Origin: an uncultured Chlorobiaceae bacterium
GTDB lineage: Bacteria > Bacteroidota > Chlorobiia > Chlorobiales > Chlorobiaceae
NCBI GenBank assembly: GCA_903940125.1
Contig: CAJAJL010000082.1
Location: forward strand, 1 to 64,000
DNA length: 64,000 bases
Reading direction: 5' to 3'
Position 1 is the first letter of the stretch. Each line of letters starts with the position of its first letter. The notes beneath the pieces were generated by a model. That model was given only the letters and a program-made list of their open reading frames with translations. It was not told the origin of the DNA and did not search any database. Shown here in pieces: positions 29,785 to 39,539 of the stretch. The position numbers and the translations under genes are program-made.

Positions 29785-30969
29785 TCATTTCTTTATGAAG
29801 TCGATCTTCAGCCATTGATCTTCATAGATAGCCTCGGCAACTCTCATTCCCGCAAGGAAAAGAGGGAGAATAACCCCTTTCTGGTAATTACCGATTCTCA
29901 GGGTTAGCGAGTCTCCCAACTGCAGGACATTGGTTTCCATCTTGTTGTCAAAAGCAAACGGCAGGCGTACTTTCATAATATAATGCCCGTCACTGATTTT
30001 AGTGATGGTCGTATGTTCTTCGTTATAGAAAATATCAAGCGGGTTTTTGCTGCCGTAGACCACTTCCCCCACCTCCTTCAGCATCTCCAGTCCAAGCACC
30101 TCACGCCGGAAAAGAGGTACTTTCGTAATAGGTATAGGGGCAAAAGAGTGTTCGATCTGCTCAATATAGTTGTGCTGGATACTCTTCCACTCATCCATAT
30201 ACTGACCGTCAATCTCATCGATGAATACCCGGTTGATCACTACCTGGTCAACGGTGATGCCATAGAGGTTGAGGTAGGTGAGCGCTCGCATCGACTCCTT
30301 GATAACCATTTTTTCGGGATTCATGACAAGTCTCACTGTTGTTTGTGTACCATCCGACAGGAGAGAGATAATGCCCTCAACAGAAGAGAAAAGGTGCTCG
30401 ATTTGATCATAGACCTCGGTTTGGGGGACAAGTTCCTGGAGACGACCTATCTTTTTTGACAAGGGCCTGATGACAGGTTTTACCACATATTTTTCCAGAG
30501 TTCTTATCATCTTCAGCATCCATCCGAACGTTTCGGGCAGGGAAAGAAGTCGGAGAGTTTCACCAGTCGGAGCGCAATCAACCACAAGAAGGTCGTACTC
30601 CTTCGATTCGTTATATCGTTTTATATAGGAGAGGGAAAAAAGCTCCTCCATACCAGGCAGGACTCCCATTTCCTCGACATAGATGCCCTTGATTCCCTGT
30701 ACCTCCATAAGGTGAGCAAAGTGCGCCCTGACAACCTCCCAGTTCAGGGTGAGATCGCCATAGACGCTTACTTCCTGTCCGAAAAGGTTTTCGGTTATCT
30801 TGACAGGAGACGGACCAAGCTCAAGGTCAAAGGAATCCCCGAGACTGTGAGCCGGATCAGTAGAGATCACAAGCGTTTTATAACCCATTGATGCTGCTTT
30901 GACCGCAGTTGCAGCAGCTATGGAGGTTTTACCTACCCCTCCTTTTCCGGTGAAGATAATGGTTCTCAT
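29785..30969 (-). CDS. ArsA/GET3-family ATPase
   Basis: A 394-aa ArsA-type ATPase: deviant Walker [13 protein letters not shown] (from residue 8), [10 protein letters not shown] switch, and [14 protein letters not shown]. The C-terminal 80 residues form a beta-rich domain seen in the longer members. Green sulfur bacteria have several such proteins of uncertain role; arsenite transport is unlikely because no arsB, arsR or arsC is nearby. It stands alone on this strand. Confidence 0.85.
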   Translation of the reverse strand: MRTIIFTGKGGVGKTSIAAATAVKAASMGYKTLVISTDPAHSLGDSFDLELGPSPVKITENLFGQEVSVYGDLTLNWEVVRAHFAHLMEVQGIKGIYVEEMGVLPGMEELFSLSYIKRYNESKEYDLLVVDCAPTGETLRLLSLPETFGWMLKMIRTLEKYVVKPVIRPLSKKIGRLQELVPQTEVYDQIEHLFSSVEGIISLLSDGTQTTVRLVMNPEKMVIKESMRALTYLNLYGITVDQVVINRVFIDEIDGQYMDEWKSIQHNYIEQIEHSFAPIPITKVPLFRREVLGLEMLKEVGEVVYGSKNPLDIFYNEEHTTITKISDGHYIMKVRLPFAFDNKMETNVLQLGDSLTLRIGNYQKGVILPLFLAGMRVAEAIYEDQWLKIDFIKK

Positions 30970-31214
30970 GAAGATAAAACCTCAATTGCAGTTGGAATTT
31001 AAAATCCTGAAAACATATAACGTATTCAATATGCTGAAAATTCATTGCTCACTTCTTTTACTGTAACACCAGGGATAAAAATTCCTGTTTTCTTCATTCA
31101 CTGCTCTCTGGTAATGCATTATTTTATAAATCAAGCTCTTTGAAAAAGTTCTAAAAATACAGTATTTTCCTGCAGTTCCTGGTAATCTGTGTAAAGTCTC
31201 CAAAACAATTATCG

Positions 31215-32006
31215 ATGATAAAAAAACTTTCAGCCATAATTGCGGTACTCTTGTGGTCACTTCCTGTTTTTGCAGCCCACCCGTTGATGACTGATGATAC
31301 TGGAACTCAGGGAAAGGGAAAATTTCAATTAGAGTATAACGGAGAATATTCAAGAGATGTTGAAAGGGGAGCCAGCATTGTTGAAAAGGAAACAGGAGGA
31401 ACAGTCACAGCTGCACTGACCTATGGCATTGTAGATAACCTCGATATAATTATTGGTTTCCCATGGGAATGGAGCTCTCTCAGCGAGAATGGGGCTGTTA
31501 TTTCCGATGAAAAAGGTATGGGCGATACATCGGTCGAAGTTAAATGGAGGTTTTATGAATGTAAACCACAGGAGTTGAGTTTTGCGTTGAAGCCGAGAAT
31601 GACAATCCCGACTGGTGATGCGCAAAAAGGTTTAGGAAATGGCAACATCTCTGGGGGAGTGCTGCTGATTGCTACCAAGGAGTGGGAACACAGGGCACTG
31701 CACGGAAATATTGGTTACACCCACAACTCTTATGCTATGGAACAGGATAATGCCATATTGAAACAAGATATCTGGCATGCTTCACTTGCTGCAGAAGTTA
31801 ATATTACAGAAAAAATCCGCACAGTTGCTGACATCAGCCTTGACAGTAATAACGAGAAGAAGCCGGATCCCAATCGTGTTTTTCTGCTTGGTGGCATAAT
31901 CTACCGTGTAACGGATAACTTCGATCTCGATTTCGGAGTAAAAAAAGGGTTGAACCATGCAGAGACCGATAAGACCATTCTCGCAGGTCTCACCGCCCGA
32001 TTTTGA
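31215..32006 (+). CDS. Outer-membrane beta-barrel-like protein (phenol_MetA_deg/transporter family)
   Basis: A 263-aa protein with a signal peptide (cleaved after VFA, residue 21) and the family opening HPLMTDDTGTQGKGKFQLEY. Alternating strands with aromatic ends (LEYNGEY, VEVKWRFYE, LDFGVKKGLN) and a terminal ...LTARF fit an outer-membrane barrel of the MetA-like group. Function and substrate are unknown. It converges with the large histidine kinase gene, 27 bp between stops. Confidence 0.65.
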   Translation: MIKKLSAIIAVLLWSLPVFAAHPLMTDDTGTQGKGKFQLEYNGEYSRDVERGASIVEKETGGTVTAALTYGIVDNLDIIIGFPWEWSSLSENGAVISDEKGMGDTSVEVKWRFYECKPQELSFALKPRMTIPTGDAQKGLGNGNISGGVLLIATKEWEHRALHGNIGYTHNSYAMEQDNAILKQDIWHASLAAEVNITEKIRTVADISLDSNNEKKPDPNRVFLLGGIIYRVTDNFDLDFGVKKGLNHAETDKTILAGLTARF

Positions 32007-32033
32007 AACTGAAGCACCCTAACGGCACTATTC

Positions 32034-34715
32034 TCAATGTTTCAATGGCAGTGAAAACGTAAACAACGAGCCTCCATCAGGCAAACTTTCCGCCGAAATG
32101 CTTCCCTGATGTTTATTGACAACAATATCGTAAGTAATACTTAATCCAAGCCCCGTTCCCTTCCCTAATTCCTTTGTTGTAAAGAACGGTTCAAATATAC
32201 GCATCCTTACCTCTTCAGGGATTCCGGGACCGTCATCAGCAATGGAACAGAAGATGTTTTCTTCGTTTGCCCATGTTTTAATCTCGATAGTGCCAGGCGA
32301 TCTTCTCTTTTGCGACTTTATGGCATGGGCGCTGTTGATGATCAGGTTGAGTAAGACCTGATTAATCATCGACGGATCACACATGACAGGCGGTAATTCT
32401 TCAAGATGCAAGGCAACTGTGGCGACATCGCGGCATGCGGTCTTTGCAATGACCAGCGATTCACTGATTGCTTTATTGATATCAAAAAGCATTAAGCCGC
32501 CCTTCTCATTCTTGAAGGAGTAGTTTCGCATGCTTCGGGTGATCGCGGTTATGCGTTCCACTCCATGTTTTGTCATTTCAAGAGTTTTGGGAAAGTTCAT
32601 GAGCAGATAATCAATATCAAGTTTCCGCTCTTTTTCACGCAGGAGCATAACCTCTTCGGAAACATCCGGTATGGAATCTACGGTTTCAATGATCCTGCGA
32701 TATTGAGTGATGAGCTCCTGCAGATCGTTGAAATCGCTCTCCTGGTTATGTTCATTGATTAATATGTAATTCAGAGGATTATTAATCTCATGGGCGATTC
32801 CTGCTGCCAGCTGCCCGATCATCTCCATTTTAGCAGCGTGCTGAAGCTGGGCTGCAAGTTTATTCTTTTCTTCCTCGGCAATCTTTTTGGCAACAACATC
32901 CCAGACTTGATCTGCAATTACTTCCAACCACTCAATATCCTTTTCACCATAATCAGTCAGTTTGTTGCCGACTCCCACAATTGCCACTATTTTTCCATCA
33001 CGGCTAACCGGGATAACCAGTTCGCGTTTTATTTCTGCATGACCTTCCGGCAACCCATGGCGATTTTCGAGTGAAGGATAATCATTATGGATAACTGCTT
33101 TTTTCTCACGTATCGCATCTGCCCAAACACCGGCCTTGTTCAGCGGATAGTGCTCTCCCTTTCCTTCCGCCTTGCACATGTTCTGCAGGGTATTGGTTGA
33201 AACTGTCTGGAGCAGGAGGTTGTTTTGATCTTCATCGACAAAAAAGGCAAACCCGATTGAGCTTTCCGTTAAAGCTTCCGCTTCATCAAGCGTGGTCATC
33301 AGCAGTTCCTCTATCGAATGAGTATCTGCCATCTGAAGAATGCGCAGCCGGAATGCATTGACCTGTTCAAACCGCTTTCGATCGGTAACGTCATTAATTA
33401 TGGTATTGAGCAAATCTTTCCTGCCATCATTAATTTTTGTACTGAACACCTCGACATCACGGATCGAGCCGTCTTTTATGATATGTCGGAACGAAAACTT
33501 CGCATTTCCTGTTGATCTGACTTTTTCCAGATTGCTTTTTATGATGTCTGATGGTGTAAGGGAGTTGATTTGCGCAATGTTCATCTGCCTGAGTTCAGCA
33601 ATTGACCATCCATAAAAGTCTGCTGCCGACTGATTGGCGTCAACAATATTGCCTGTGTCCGGATCAAGAAGAATCTTGATGGCGGCATTGCGTTCAAACA
33701 GGTTTCTGAACCGTTCCTCGCTTTTTTTCAGCGCATCACGGCTTCGCAGCATTTTAATTCCATAGGATAGATTGTCGGCGAGCGAAGTAAGCTGTTTGAT
33801 CTCAACAGCATTAAAGGTATTTGGTACTTCTGAATATATTGTCAATGCTCCGGGCATGGTATTATCAATAGCCAACGGTAAACCGAGAACAGCAGCATAC
33901 CCATGCTTTATTGCCTCGGTACGCCATATTTCAAACTTCGGATCAGTTAAAATATTATTTGCTGCAATAGGATGACCAGTGCGAATCGCCGTTCCGGCAG
34001 GACCCTGTCCATACCTGTCATCTGCCCAGGATATTGTAATTGACTTTAAATAATCACCGGTATTACCTGCATAGGCGGCAGGATGCAAACTTTTTGCCTC
34101 ATCATGCACAGGATATCCAACCCAGGCCATCCTGTAACCGCCGGTTTCAACAATAATACTGCAGATTTTTTGCAGCAGTTCCCGTTCATCTTGAGTTCGA
34201 ATCAACGCCTGATTGCAATTGTCCGTAACCATAAGTATGCGGGTAAGTCTGTGGAGTTCAGCTTCTGCCTCCTTTTGTTCGGTGATGTCATGAGTAATGA
34301 CGTGAATAACGGGTTTCCCATCCAACTCTACTTTATTGCGGTAAATCTCTACATCCCGAACAGACCCGTCTGCTCTTCGGTGGCGACCAATGAATTTATT
34401 GTGTTGACCGGTTTTTACGGTTTTCAGGCTTTGTATAATCTCGTCCTGTGAGAGCGTATTGATATCCCTTGTATACATCTGCTTGAGTTCTTCAGCGGAC
34501 CAGCCATACCACTCTACAGCCTTTTGATTGACGTCGAGCACTTTTCCAGTGTCAGGATCAAGAAGAGCCTGTATGGCAGAATGGCTGTTGAAAAGTGTTT
34601 TGAACCGCTCCTCGCTTTTGAGCAATGCCTCTTCCACAAGTTTTTGTATGGTTGGAAGGGTCGATTCACCTTGTTTTCCGGTGATTTCAGCGCGTGCTAT
34701 CTTATCAAACGACAT
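32034..34715 (-). CDS. PAS-GAF-PAS-GAF hybrid sensor histidine kinase
   Basis: An 893-aa soluble kinase. Order: PAS (about 30-150, with NQKAVEWYGWSAEELKQM), GAF (165-315), a second very similar PAS (330-450), GAF (460-620), HisKA with H642 (GIAHEINNPLNYI), a 60-residue helical linker, and HATPase_c (740-890, DDGPGIPEE, GKGTGLGLS). No receiver domain and no partner regulator next to it. The two PAS-GAF units look like a tandem duplication. No membrane helix, so it senses a cytoplasmic signal. Confidence 0.9.
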   Translation of the reverse strand: MSFDKIARAEITGKQGESTLPTIQKLVEEALLKSEERFKTLFNSHSAIQALLDPDTGKVLDVNQKAVEWYGWSAEELKQMYTRDINTLSQDEIIQSLKTVKTGQHNKFIGRHRRADGSVRDVEIYRNKVELDGKPVIHVITHDITEQKEAEAELHRLTRILMVTDNCNQALIRTQDERELLQKICSIIVETGGYRMAWVGYPVHDEAKSLHPAAYAGNTGDYLKSITISWADDRYGQGPAGTAIRTGHPIAANNILTDPKFEIWRTEAIKHGYAAVLGLPLAIDNTMPGALTIYSEVPNTFNAVEIKQLTSLADNLSYGIKMLRSRDALKKSEERFRNLFERNAAIKILLDPDTGNIVDANQSAADFYGWSIAELRQMNIAQINSLTPSDIIKSNLEKVRSTGNAKFSFRHIIKDGSIRDVEVFSTKINDGRKDLLNTIINDVTDRKRFEQVNAFRLRILQMADTHSIEELLMTTLDEAEALTESSIGFAFFVDEDQNNLLLQTVSTNTLQNMCKAEGKGEHYPLNKAGVWADAIREKKAVIHNDYPSLENRHGLPEGHAEIKRELVIPVSRDGKIVAIVGVGNKLTDYGEKDIEWLEVIADQVWDVVAKKIAEEEKNKLAAQLQHAAKMEMIGQLAAGIAHEINNPLNYILINEHNQESDFNDLQELITQYRRIIETVDSIPDVSEEVMLLREKERKLDIDYLLMNFPKTLEMTKHGVERITAITRSMRNYSFKNEKGGLMLFDINKAISESLVIAKTACRDVATVALHLEELPPVMCDPSMINQVLLNLIINSAHAIKSQKRRSPGTIEIKTWANEENIFCSIADDGPGIPEEVRMRIFEPFFTTKELGKGTGLGLSITYDIVVNKHQGSISAESLPDGGSLFTFSLPLKH

Positions 34716-35154
34716 AGAGATGGCGCAATATGTTGAAGAATATAACCAGCAATTTTACTGTTTTGATAGAGGTACTGTTCGACTCGGTATTACCTGAATG
34801 TCGGTATCAAGTGACAATGTCTTTGTTGAATGTACGAATATCTTATTTAAAGTGCTGATGGGCAAAAGCTGAGTTAGAAAGAGAACCTTCATGTTTCCCG
34901 TCTGGGCGCCTTGTATATATCACCCGCTGATTCTTCATGAGAATTGCGGAGAGATAAAAAAAACTCCAGCCTGATGTGCTGAATTTTTTTTATCCATACT
35001 CGTATAAAAAAAATACAATCATATCTTTACATTCTGAAATACTTCCAAACAGATATTTTACTTGATTTATACGACACTACTGGTGGATTCCAGAAAAAAA
35101 GATTTTAAAACTTTGTAACCTTTTCTGAGGCAACTGATCAGCATATCTCCTAAA
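34716..35154 (+). other. Non-coding gap between divergent genes
   Basis: Holds the promoters of the divergent histidine kinase and beta-propeller genes. The part from about 34970 is A+T-rich with runs of A and T. I searched for a second cobalamin riboswitch here because of the metal transporter downstream and saw none. Confidence 0.5.
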
Positions 35155-36486
35155 ATGAAAACAATAGCAAATAACGCAATATCAATAATAAAATTTGCAA
35201 TATTTTTCTTTTCAGGAATTTTTCCTGCACATATTGCATGCGCAAATAATTTGTCCGTACCGATTGGTACTTCATCAATTTCTGCTGATTCGGAAGTTAC
35301 TATTCAGCTTGTCAAGCGCTACCAGCATTATAATGCTCATCCCAAAGACCCGGCGGATTATTATGACCAGTCAATAAATTCTCCCAAATCCGTTCATATT
35401 CTTGATACAAAGAAAAAATTTTATGTTAATTCTCTTGAAGGTTCCACGACATCGGTATATAGCCTGGAAAACTTCAAACTCATGAAAGTGATTACGCATG
35501 ATTTTAATGCAGCAAATCAGAATTTATTTGCACAGAATTCAAATTTGAATTTTTCATTTAAAACAAAAACCAATCAATTAAATTACTTTACGGGTAAACC
35601 TGTTGAAAGTTGTTTTTCGCATAATGGGAAATATTTATGGATTCCCTATTACCGCAGATCTTACGATCACAATGCAGTCGATCCATCAGCGGTTTGCATC
35701 ATTGATACCGATACTGACTCTATTATTCGTGTTATGACCATAGCGTCATTGCCGAAAATGATTGCCTGCTCACCCGATAATAATACAATTGCAGTAACGC
35801 ATTGGGGAGATAATACCGTTACTCTCATTGATATTTCATCTGGTAAACCGGAAAAATTTACCTATCTGGATAATATTGTCATAGACCATCGATTATCGCT
35901 GAATTATGCTGCCAATGCGAAAATTGATCGAGATCATAACTGTGGAAATTGTTTGCGAGGAACGGTATTTACTCCTGATAGCAAATATATCTTTGTTGGT
36001 AAAATGGGAGGAAACGGCATTGCCGTATTGGATGTTGTCAATAGAAAATATTTAGGTACCGTAACAGGTATGAAAACAAACATGCGACATCTTGTGATTA
36101 AAAATTCGGAATTGTATATCAGTATTAACAAAACCGGATTTGTTCAGAAAACAGCGCTTAAAGACTTTATAGATCATTTTTCAGCTAAATCAAAAGAGGA
36201 GCCTTACACAAAGTGGGAAAGTGCTTATGTCGGTTTGGGTGCAAGAACTATAACTTTAGACAGAACTGGTAAATACCTCATTGCTGCCGTTAATAACGAA
36301 AGTAAGGTTGTGGTGGTTCGTACTTCAGATATGAAAGTGATTGCTGAATGCTGCGCCGATAGTTATCCTGTAGGGATGGATATCAGCGCTGACGGGCAAT
36401 GGCTTATTGTAACAGCACAAGGCAAAGGTGGTGGAAAAGGCGGCGGTAACAGTGTGATGGTTTATAAAGTTAATTATAAGAAATGA
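35155..36486 (+). CDS. Secreted YncE-like beta-propeller protein
   Basis: A 443-aa protein with a signal peptide (hydrophobic segment about 10-27, cleavage near ACA-N). The body has repeated propeller-blade patterns: CFSHNGKYLWIPYY, CSPDNNTIAVTHWGDNTVTLIDI, FTPDSKYIFVGKMGGNGIAVLDV and ISADGQWLIVTAQGKGGGKG. It ends 15 bp before cbiM, so it is probably co-expressed with the metal importer. Several His and a CGNC pair could bind metal. Function unknown; it may be a periplasmic accessory for metal capture. Confidence 0.65.
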   Translation: MKTIANNAISIIKFAIFFFSGIFPAHIACANNLSVPIGTSSISADSEVTIQLVKRYQHYNAHPKDPADYYDQSINSPKSVHILDTKKKFYVNSLEGSTTSVYSLENFKLMKVITHDFNAANQNLFAQNSNLNFSFKTKTNQLNYFTGKPVESCFSHNGKYLWIPYYRRSYDHNAVDPSAVCIIDTDTDSIIRVMTIASLPKMIACSPDNNTIAVTHWGDNTVTLIDISSGKPEKFTYLDNIVIDHRLSLNYAANAKIDRDHNCGNCLRGTVFTPDSKYIFVGKMGGNGIAVLDVVNRKYLGTVTGMKTNMRHLVIKNSELYISINKTGFVQKTALKDFIDHFSAKSKEEPYTKWESAYVGLGARTITLDRTGKYLIAAVNNESKVVVVRTSDMKVIAECCADSYPVGMDISADGQWLIVTAQGKGGGKGGGNSVMVYKVNYKK

Positions 36487-36501
36487 GAAGGATAGAAAAG
36501 C

Positions 36502-37182
36502 ATGCACATACCGGATGGCTATTTAAGTCCTGCGACTTGCGGGGTCTTTGGCGCAGTAATGATCCCGATATGGACGGTCGCATCAAAAGCGGTCAAAAAA
36601 ACATTGAGCGTTAAACAGGTTCCCTATCTGGCGATCGGCGCGGCGTTCAGTTTTGTGATCATGATGTTCAATGTACCCATTCCCGGAGGTTCGACAGGTC
36701 ATGCTGTAGGAGGAGTGCTTGTTGCTGTTCTTATAGGGCCTTGGGCCGCCTGTATCGCCGTTACCGTTGCTTTGGTCATTCAGGCGCTGTTATTTGGTGA
36801 TGGCGGAATTACTGCCATTGGTGCGAATTGTTTTAACATGGCGTTTGTACTCCCTTTTGTAGGGTATTATGTGTACAGATTGATCTGCTCGGACAGCCCT
36901 GCTGGTTCAAACAGACGTGTCATTGCTGCCGGTGCCGGTGCATACGTTGGTATTTGTGTGGCCGCTCTCTGTACCGGCGTCGAATTTGGTCTTCAACCCC
37001 TGCTCTATCATACGGCAAATGGTCAGGCATTGTACTGTCCTTACAGCCTGAATGTAGCTGTTCCTGCTATGCTTGTGAGTCATTTTCTGGTCTTTGGCTG
37101 GGTTGAAGTGATTGTGACTGCATTGGTCGTCAAATATTTACAGAAGCAGGATGCTGTTTTTTTTAAAGGAGGCAGATTTTGA
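36502..37182 (+). CDS. cbiM: ECF transporter substrate-binding membrane subunit, cobalt/nickel
   Basis: A 226-aa membrane protein with the diagnostic N-terminus MHIPDGYLSP, whose free amine and His2 help bind Co2+ or Ni2+. About six hydrophobic segments, with NVPIPGGSTGHAVGG and FGDGGITAIGANCFNM. First of four overlapping genes. CbiM and NikM cannot be separated safely by eye; the many cobalamin genes around favour cobalt. Confidence 0.9.
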   Translation: MHIPDGYLSPATCGVFGAVMIPIWTVASKAVKKTLSVKQVPYLAIGAAFSFVIMMFNVPIPGGSTGHAVGGVLVAVLIGPWAACIAVTVALVIQALLFGDGGITAIGANCFNMAFVLPFVGYYVYRLICSDSPAGSNRRVIAAGAGAYVGICVAALCTGVEFGLQPLLYHTANGQALYCPYSLNVAVPAMLVSHFLVFGWVEVIVTALVVKYLQKQDAVFFKGGRF

Positions 37183-37514
37183 AGCTGACCAGAAAATTAT
37201 GGATAGGTATAGCTGCATTAATGGTACTCTCGCCTTTGGGTGTTATCTTACCGGATTATTTCAAGGCAGAATCCGCTTGGGGAGAGTGGGGGTTGGATCA
37301 GATTCAGAAAATGACGGGCTATGTTCCGCAGGGCTTTCAGAGGCTGTCTGAACTATGGAAAGCTCCATTGCCTGATTATGCGTTTCAGGGATGGGAGGGC
37401 AAAGATCTGTTTCACCTGAGTTTTGCGTATATAATTTCTGCTTTTGTCGGCATTGCAATTATAGCGGGAGTGGCATTATTACTAGGAAAAGTGCTGGTGA
37501 AAGAGCATGAGTAA
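37179..37514 (+). CDS. ECF transporter small subunit (PDGLE domain, CbiN/NikN-like)
   Basis: A 111-aa protein with two hydrophobic segments (about 7-26 and 85-105) around a periplasmic loop, the PDGLE-domain layout of the accessory subunit for metal uptake. The start is TTG, overlapping the cbiM stop by 4 bp; a strong AAAGGAGG at 37165-37172 with 6-bp spacing decides it. The next gene starts before this one ends. Confidence 0.78.
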   Translation: MKLTRKLWIGIAALMVLSPLGVILPDYFKAESAWGEWGLDQIQKMTGYVPQGFQRLSELWKAPLPDYAFQGWEGKDLFHLSFAYIISAFVGIAIIAGVALLLGKVLVKEHE

Positions 37515-38358
37515 CCCTGTACACAAGAAGAGTGATTTTATTGAGCGTTCCATCTTGAGCGCTCTTGCTTTTTTAAAAGATGCTACTCTTTCCGAAGAGT
37601 ATGCCAATCGTAAAGGTTTATTGCAGTCGTTGGATCCTCGATTCAAAACCATCTCCTTTTTTGCATTTCTTGTTACGGCGGTCTCTTTGAAGAATGTTGT
37701 TTTGATTGGCACTCTCTATGGATTATGTTTGCTGCTTGCCTTTTTGTCCAGTATTCCGGTCAGGCACTTCCTGGTCAGGACATTGCTGTTCATCCCTTTG
37801 TTTTCGCTCTGCATTGTACTTCCGACCTTGTTCAGCATCGTTACACCAGGTGAGGCGGTTTGGTCTTTCAATATCTTAGGTATTAGTGCTGTCATAACGC
37901 GTCCCGGTTTTGATGGAGCACTCTTATTTGTGGTGAGAATTGCAACCTCGGTATCGCTGGTTGTTTTATTGTCTTTGACGACTCGTCACTCAGAATTATT
38001 GAAAGTTTTGCGGGTATTTGGTGTTCCGCCGATTTTTGTTTTAACCGTATCAATGTCTTACCGATACCTTTATCTCTTTGCGACTATGGTCGAAAATATT
38101 TTTACCGCGGTTAAAAGTCGTGTCGGAGTGGTGTCGCATCAGCGGCATGGACAGAACATTGTGGCCTGGAATATTGCCAATACATGGAACAGAACAACAC
38201 AAATGAGTGAAGAGGTTTATATGGCGATGCTATCAAGAGGGTACACTGGCGAACCTCGACTCCTGTCTGCATTTCAGGCAACGCCGAAAGACTGGGTTTG
38301 GCTGTTGGGTGCTGTGATCATCTGTGCGAGCTTATTTTATAGAGGATATACCCTGTGA
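37507..38358 (+). CDS. cbiQ: ECF transporter T component, cobalt/nickel
   Basis: A 283-aa membrane protein with the family start (FIERSILSALAFLKDATLSEEYAN, LQSLDPRFK), several TM segments, and the coupling helices with the Ala-Arg-Gly type motif MLSRGYTGEPR. Connects the substrate subunit to the ATPase. Overlaps both neighbours (8 bp and 4 bp). Confidence 0.9.
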   Translation: MSNPVHKKSDFIERSILSALAFLKDATLSEEYANRKGLLQSLDPRFKTISFFAFLVTAVSLKNVVLIGTLYGLCLLLAFLSSIPVRHFLVRTLLFIPLFSLCIVLPTLFSIVTPGEAVWSFNILGISAVITRPGFDGALLFVVRIATSVSLVVLLSLTTRHSELLKVLRVFGVPPIFVLTVSMSYRYLYLFATMVENIFTAVKSRVGVVSHQRHGQNIVAWNIANTWNRTTQMSEEVYMAMLSRGYTGEPRLLSAFQATPKDWVWLLGAVIICASLFYRGYTL

Positions 38359-39164
38359 ATGACATTATTTTTGACTTGAAGAATGTGCAGTTCTCGTATT
38401 TGGGCAAATTCCCTGCACTGTGCGGTGTTGATATGACCATCCGATCGGGTGAAAAGATTGCGGTCATTGGTGCAAATGGAACAGGGAAGTCAACGTTATT
38501 GCAACTTCTGGATGGACTTATATTCCCTGATCATGGTCACGTGACCGCTTTCGGGGAAAAGTTGCTCGAAAATTCGCATGTTGATGAAAAAACTGCACAT
38601 CGTTTTAGAAAAAGGGTCGGTCTTGTTTTCCAGAATGCTGATATCCAGTTATTTTGCCCGTCAGTGAGAGAGGATATTGCCTTCGGGCCGCTGCAGCTGG
38701 GTGTTGCAGAAGAAGAAGTTGACAGGCGTATCCAGGAAGTCGCTCAGGTTTTAGATATTCAGCACCTGTTGGAAAGGGTTCCCCATCAATTAAGTATCGG
38801 AGAGAAACGGAGGGTTGCAATCGCTTCTGTACTTGCCATTGATCCCGATGTCTATTTATTCGATGAACCGACTGCGGGGCTCGATCCATTAACCGTCCGG
38901 CACATTATCGATTTTATCGTCCATGCCAACCGGCTGGGGAAAACCATTATTACCGCTACCCATGACCTGCATATTATCGGGGAGATAGCCGATACGGTCT
39001 ATGTGTTTGACCGGAACAAAAGAATTGTCAGGGGCGGCGCTACGCAAACTGTTTTGAATGACCGATCACTTCTCGAGGCAAATAACCTTATACATATTCA
39101 CCAGCATCACCATAATGGAAAAGAGCATGTTCATCAGCATCTGCCGCTGGAGCCGCATGACTGA
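38355..39164 (+). CDS. cbiO: ECF transporter ATPase, cobalt/nickel, with His-rich tail
   Basis: A 269-aa ABC ATPase: Walker A GANGTGKST, Q loop VFQNADIQLF (typical ECF), signature LSIGEKRRVAIA, Walker B VYLFDEPTAGLD and ATHD switch. The GTG start overlaps the cbiQ stop (GTGA). The last 25 residues contain about nine histidines (IHIHQHHHNGKEHVHQH), a likely metal-binding tail that could act as a store or sensor for the transported metal. Confidence 0.92.
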   Translation: MNDIIFDLKNVQFSYLGKFPALCGVDMTIRSGEKIAVIGANGTGKSTLLQLLDGLIFPDHGHVTAFGEKLLENSHVDEKTAHRFRKRVGLVFQNADIQLFCPSVREDIAFGPLQLGVAEEEVDRRIQEVAQVLDIQHLLERVPHQLSIGEKRRVAIASVLAIDPDVYLFDEPTAGLDPLTVRHIIDFIVHANRLGKTIITATHDLHIIGEIADTVYVFDRNKRIVRGGATQTVLNDRSLLEANNLIHIHQHHHNGKEHVHQHLPLEPHD

Positions 39165-39202
39165 ATGATCGGCAAAAAACGGTTGGTCGCAGAGTTCTTT
39201 TC

Positions 39203-39334
39203 TTATGCTGCTTCTTTTTCGGTTGGCTTTATTCCCTTCCCGATAAATTTATTGAGAAGAATGACAATAGTGACGCCTCCTAAAAAAAAGATTACAGGCG
39301 CAAACAGAGTTGTGTAACTTGCTATTCCTTCCAT
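39203..39334 (-). CDS. Small single-TM membrane protein (43 aa)
   Basis: From ATG at 39334 the frame encodes one hydrophobic helix (LFAPVIFFLGGVTIVILL) followed by a basic stretch and KPTEKEAA. The amphipathic layout is typical of a real small membrane protein. A longer frame from 39418 is less likely because its extra part is unlike a protein start. No family recognised. Confidence 0.4.
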   Translation of the reverse strand: MEGIASYTTLFAPVIFFLGGVTIVILLNKFIGKGIKPTEKEAA

Positions 39335-39539
39335 GATTTGATAAAATAGTGGTAATATTGTATATATTTTACTGATGTATGCCAAGTTACTTTTTTTTGT
39401 GTGCATTGCACCATTCATTCATGATCTATTGTTCCGAAAATAAACGGATCGTGTTGTTTAATACTCCTTTTAAGGAAGTCGCTGGCAGCTGTTGAATCTA
39501 CTGTAGAGAAGACTTTATTTTACTTAACTGACATTAAGT

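Noticed and set aside
34716-35154. Possible second cobalamin or metal riboswitch before the propeller/metal transporter genes
   Set aside because: No B12 box, GGTGCC or CCCGCAACTGT type core; only A+T-rich DNA.
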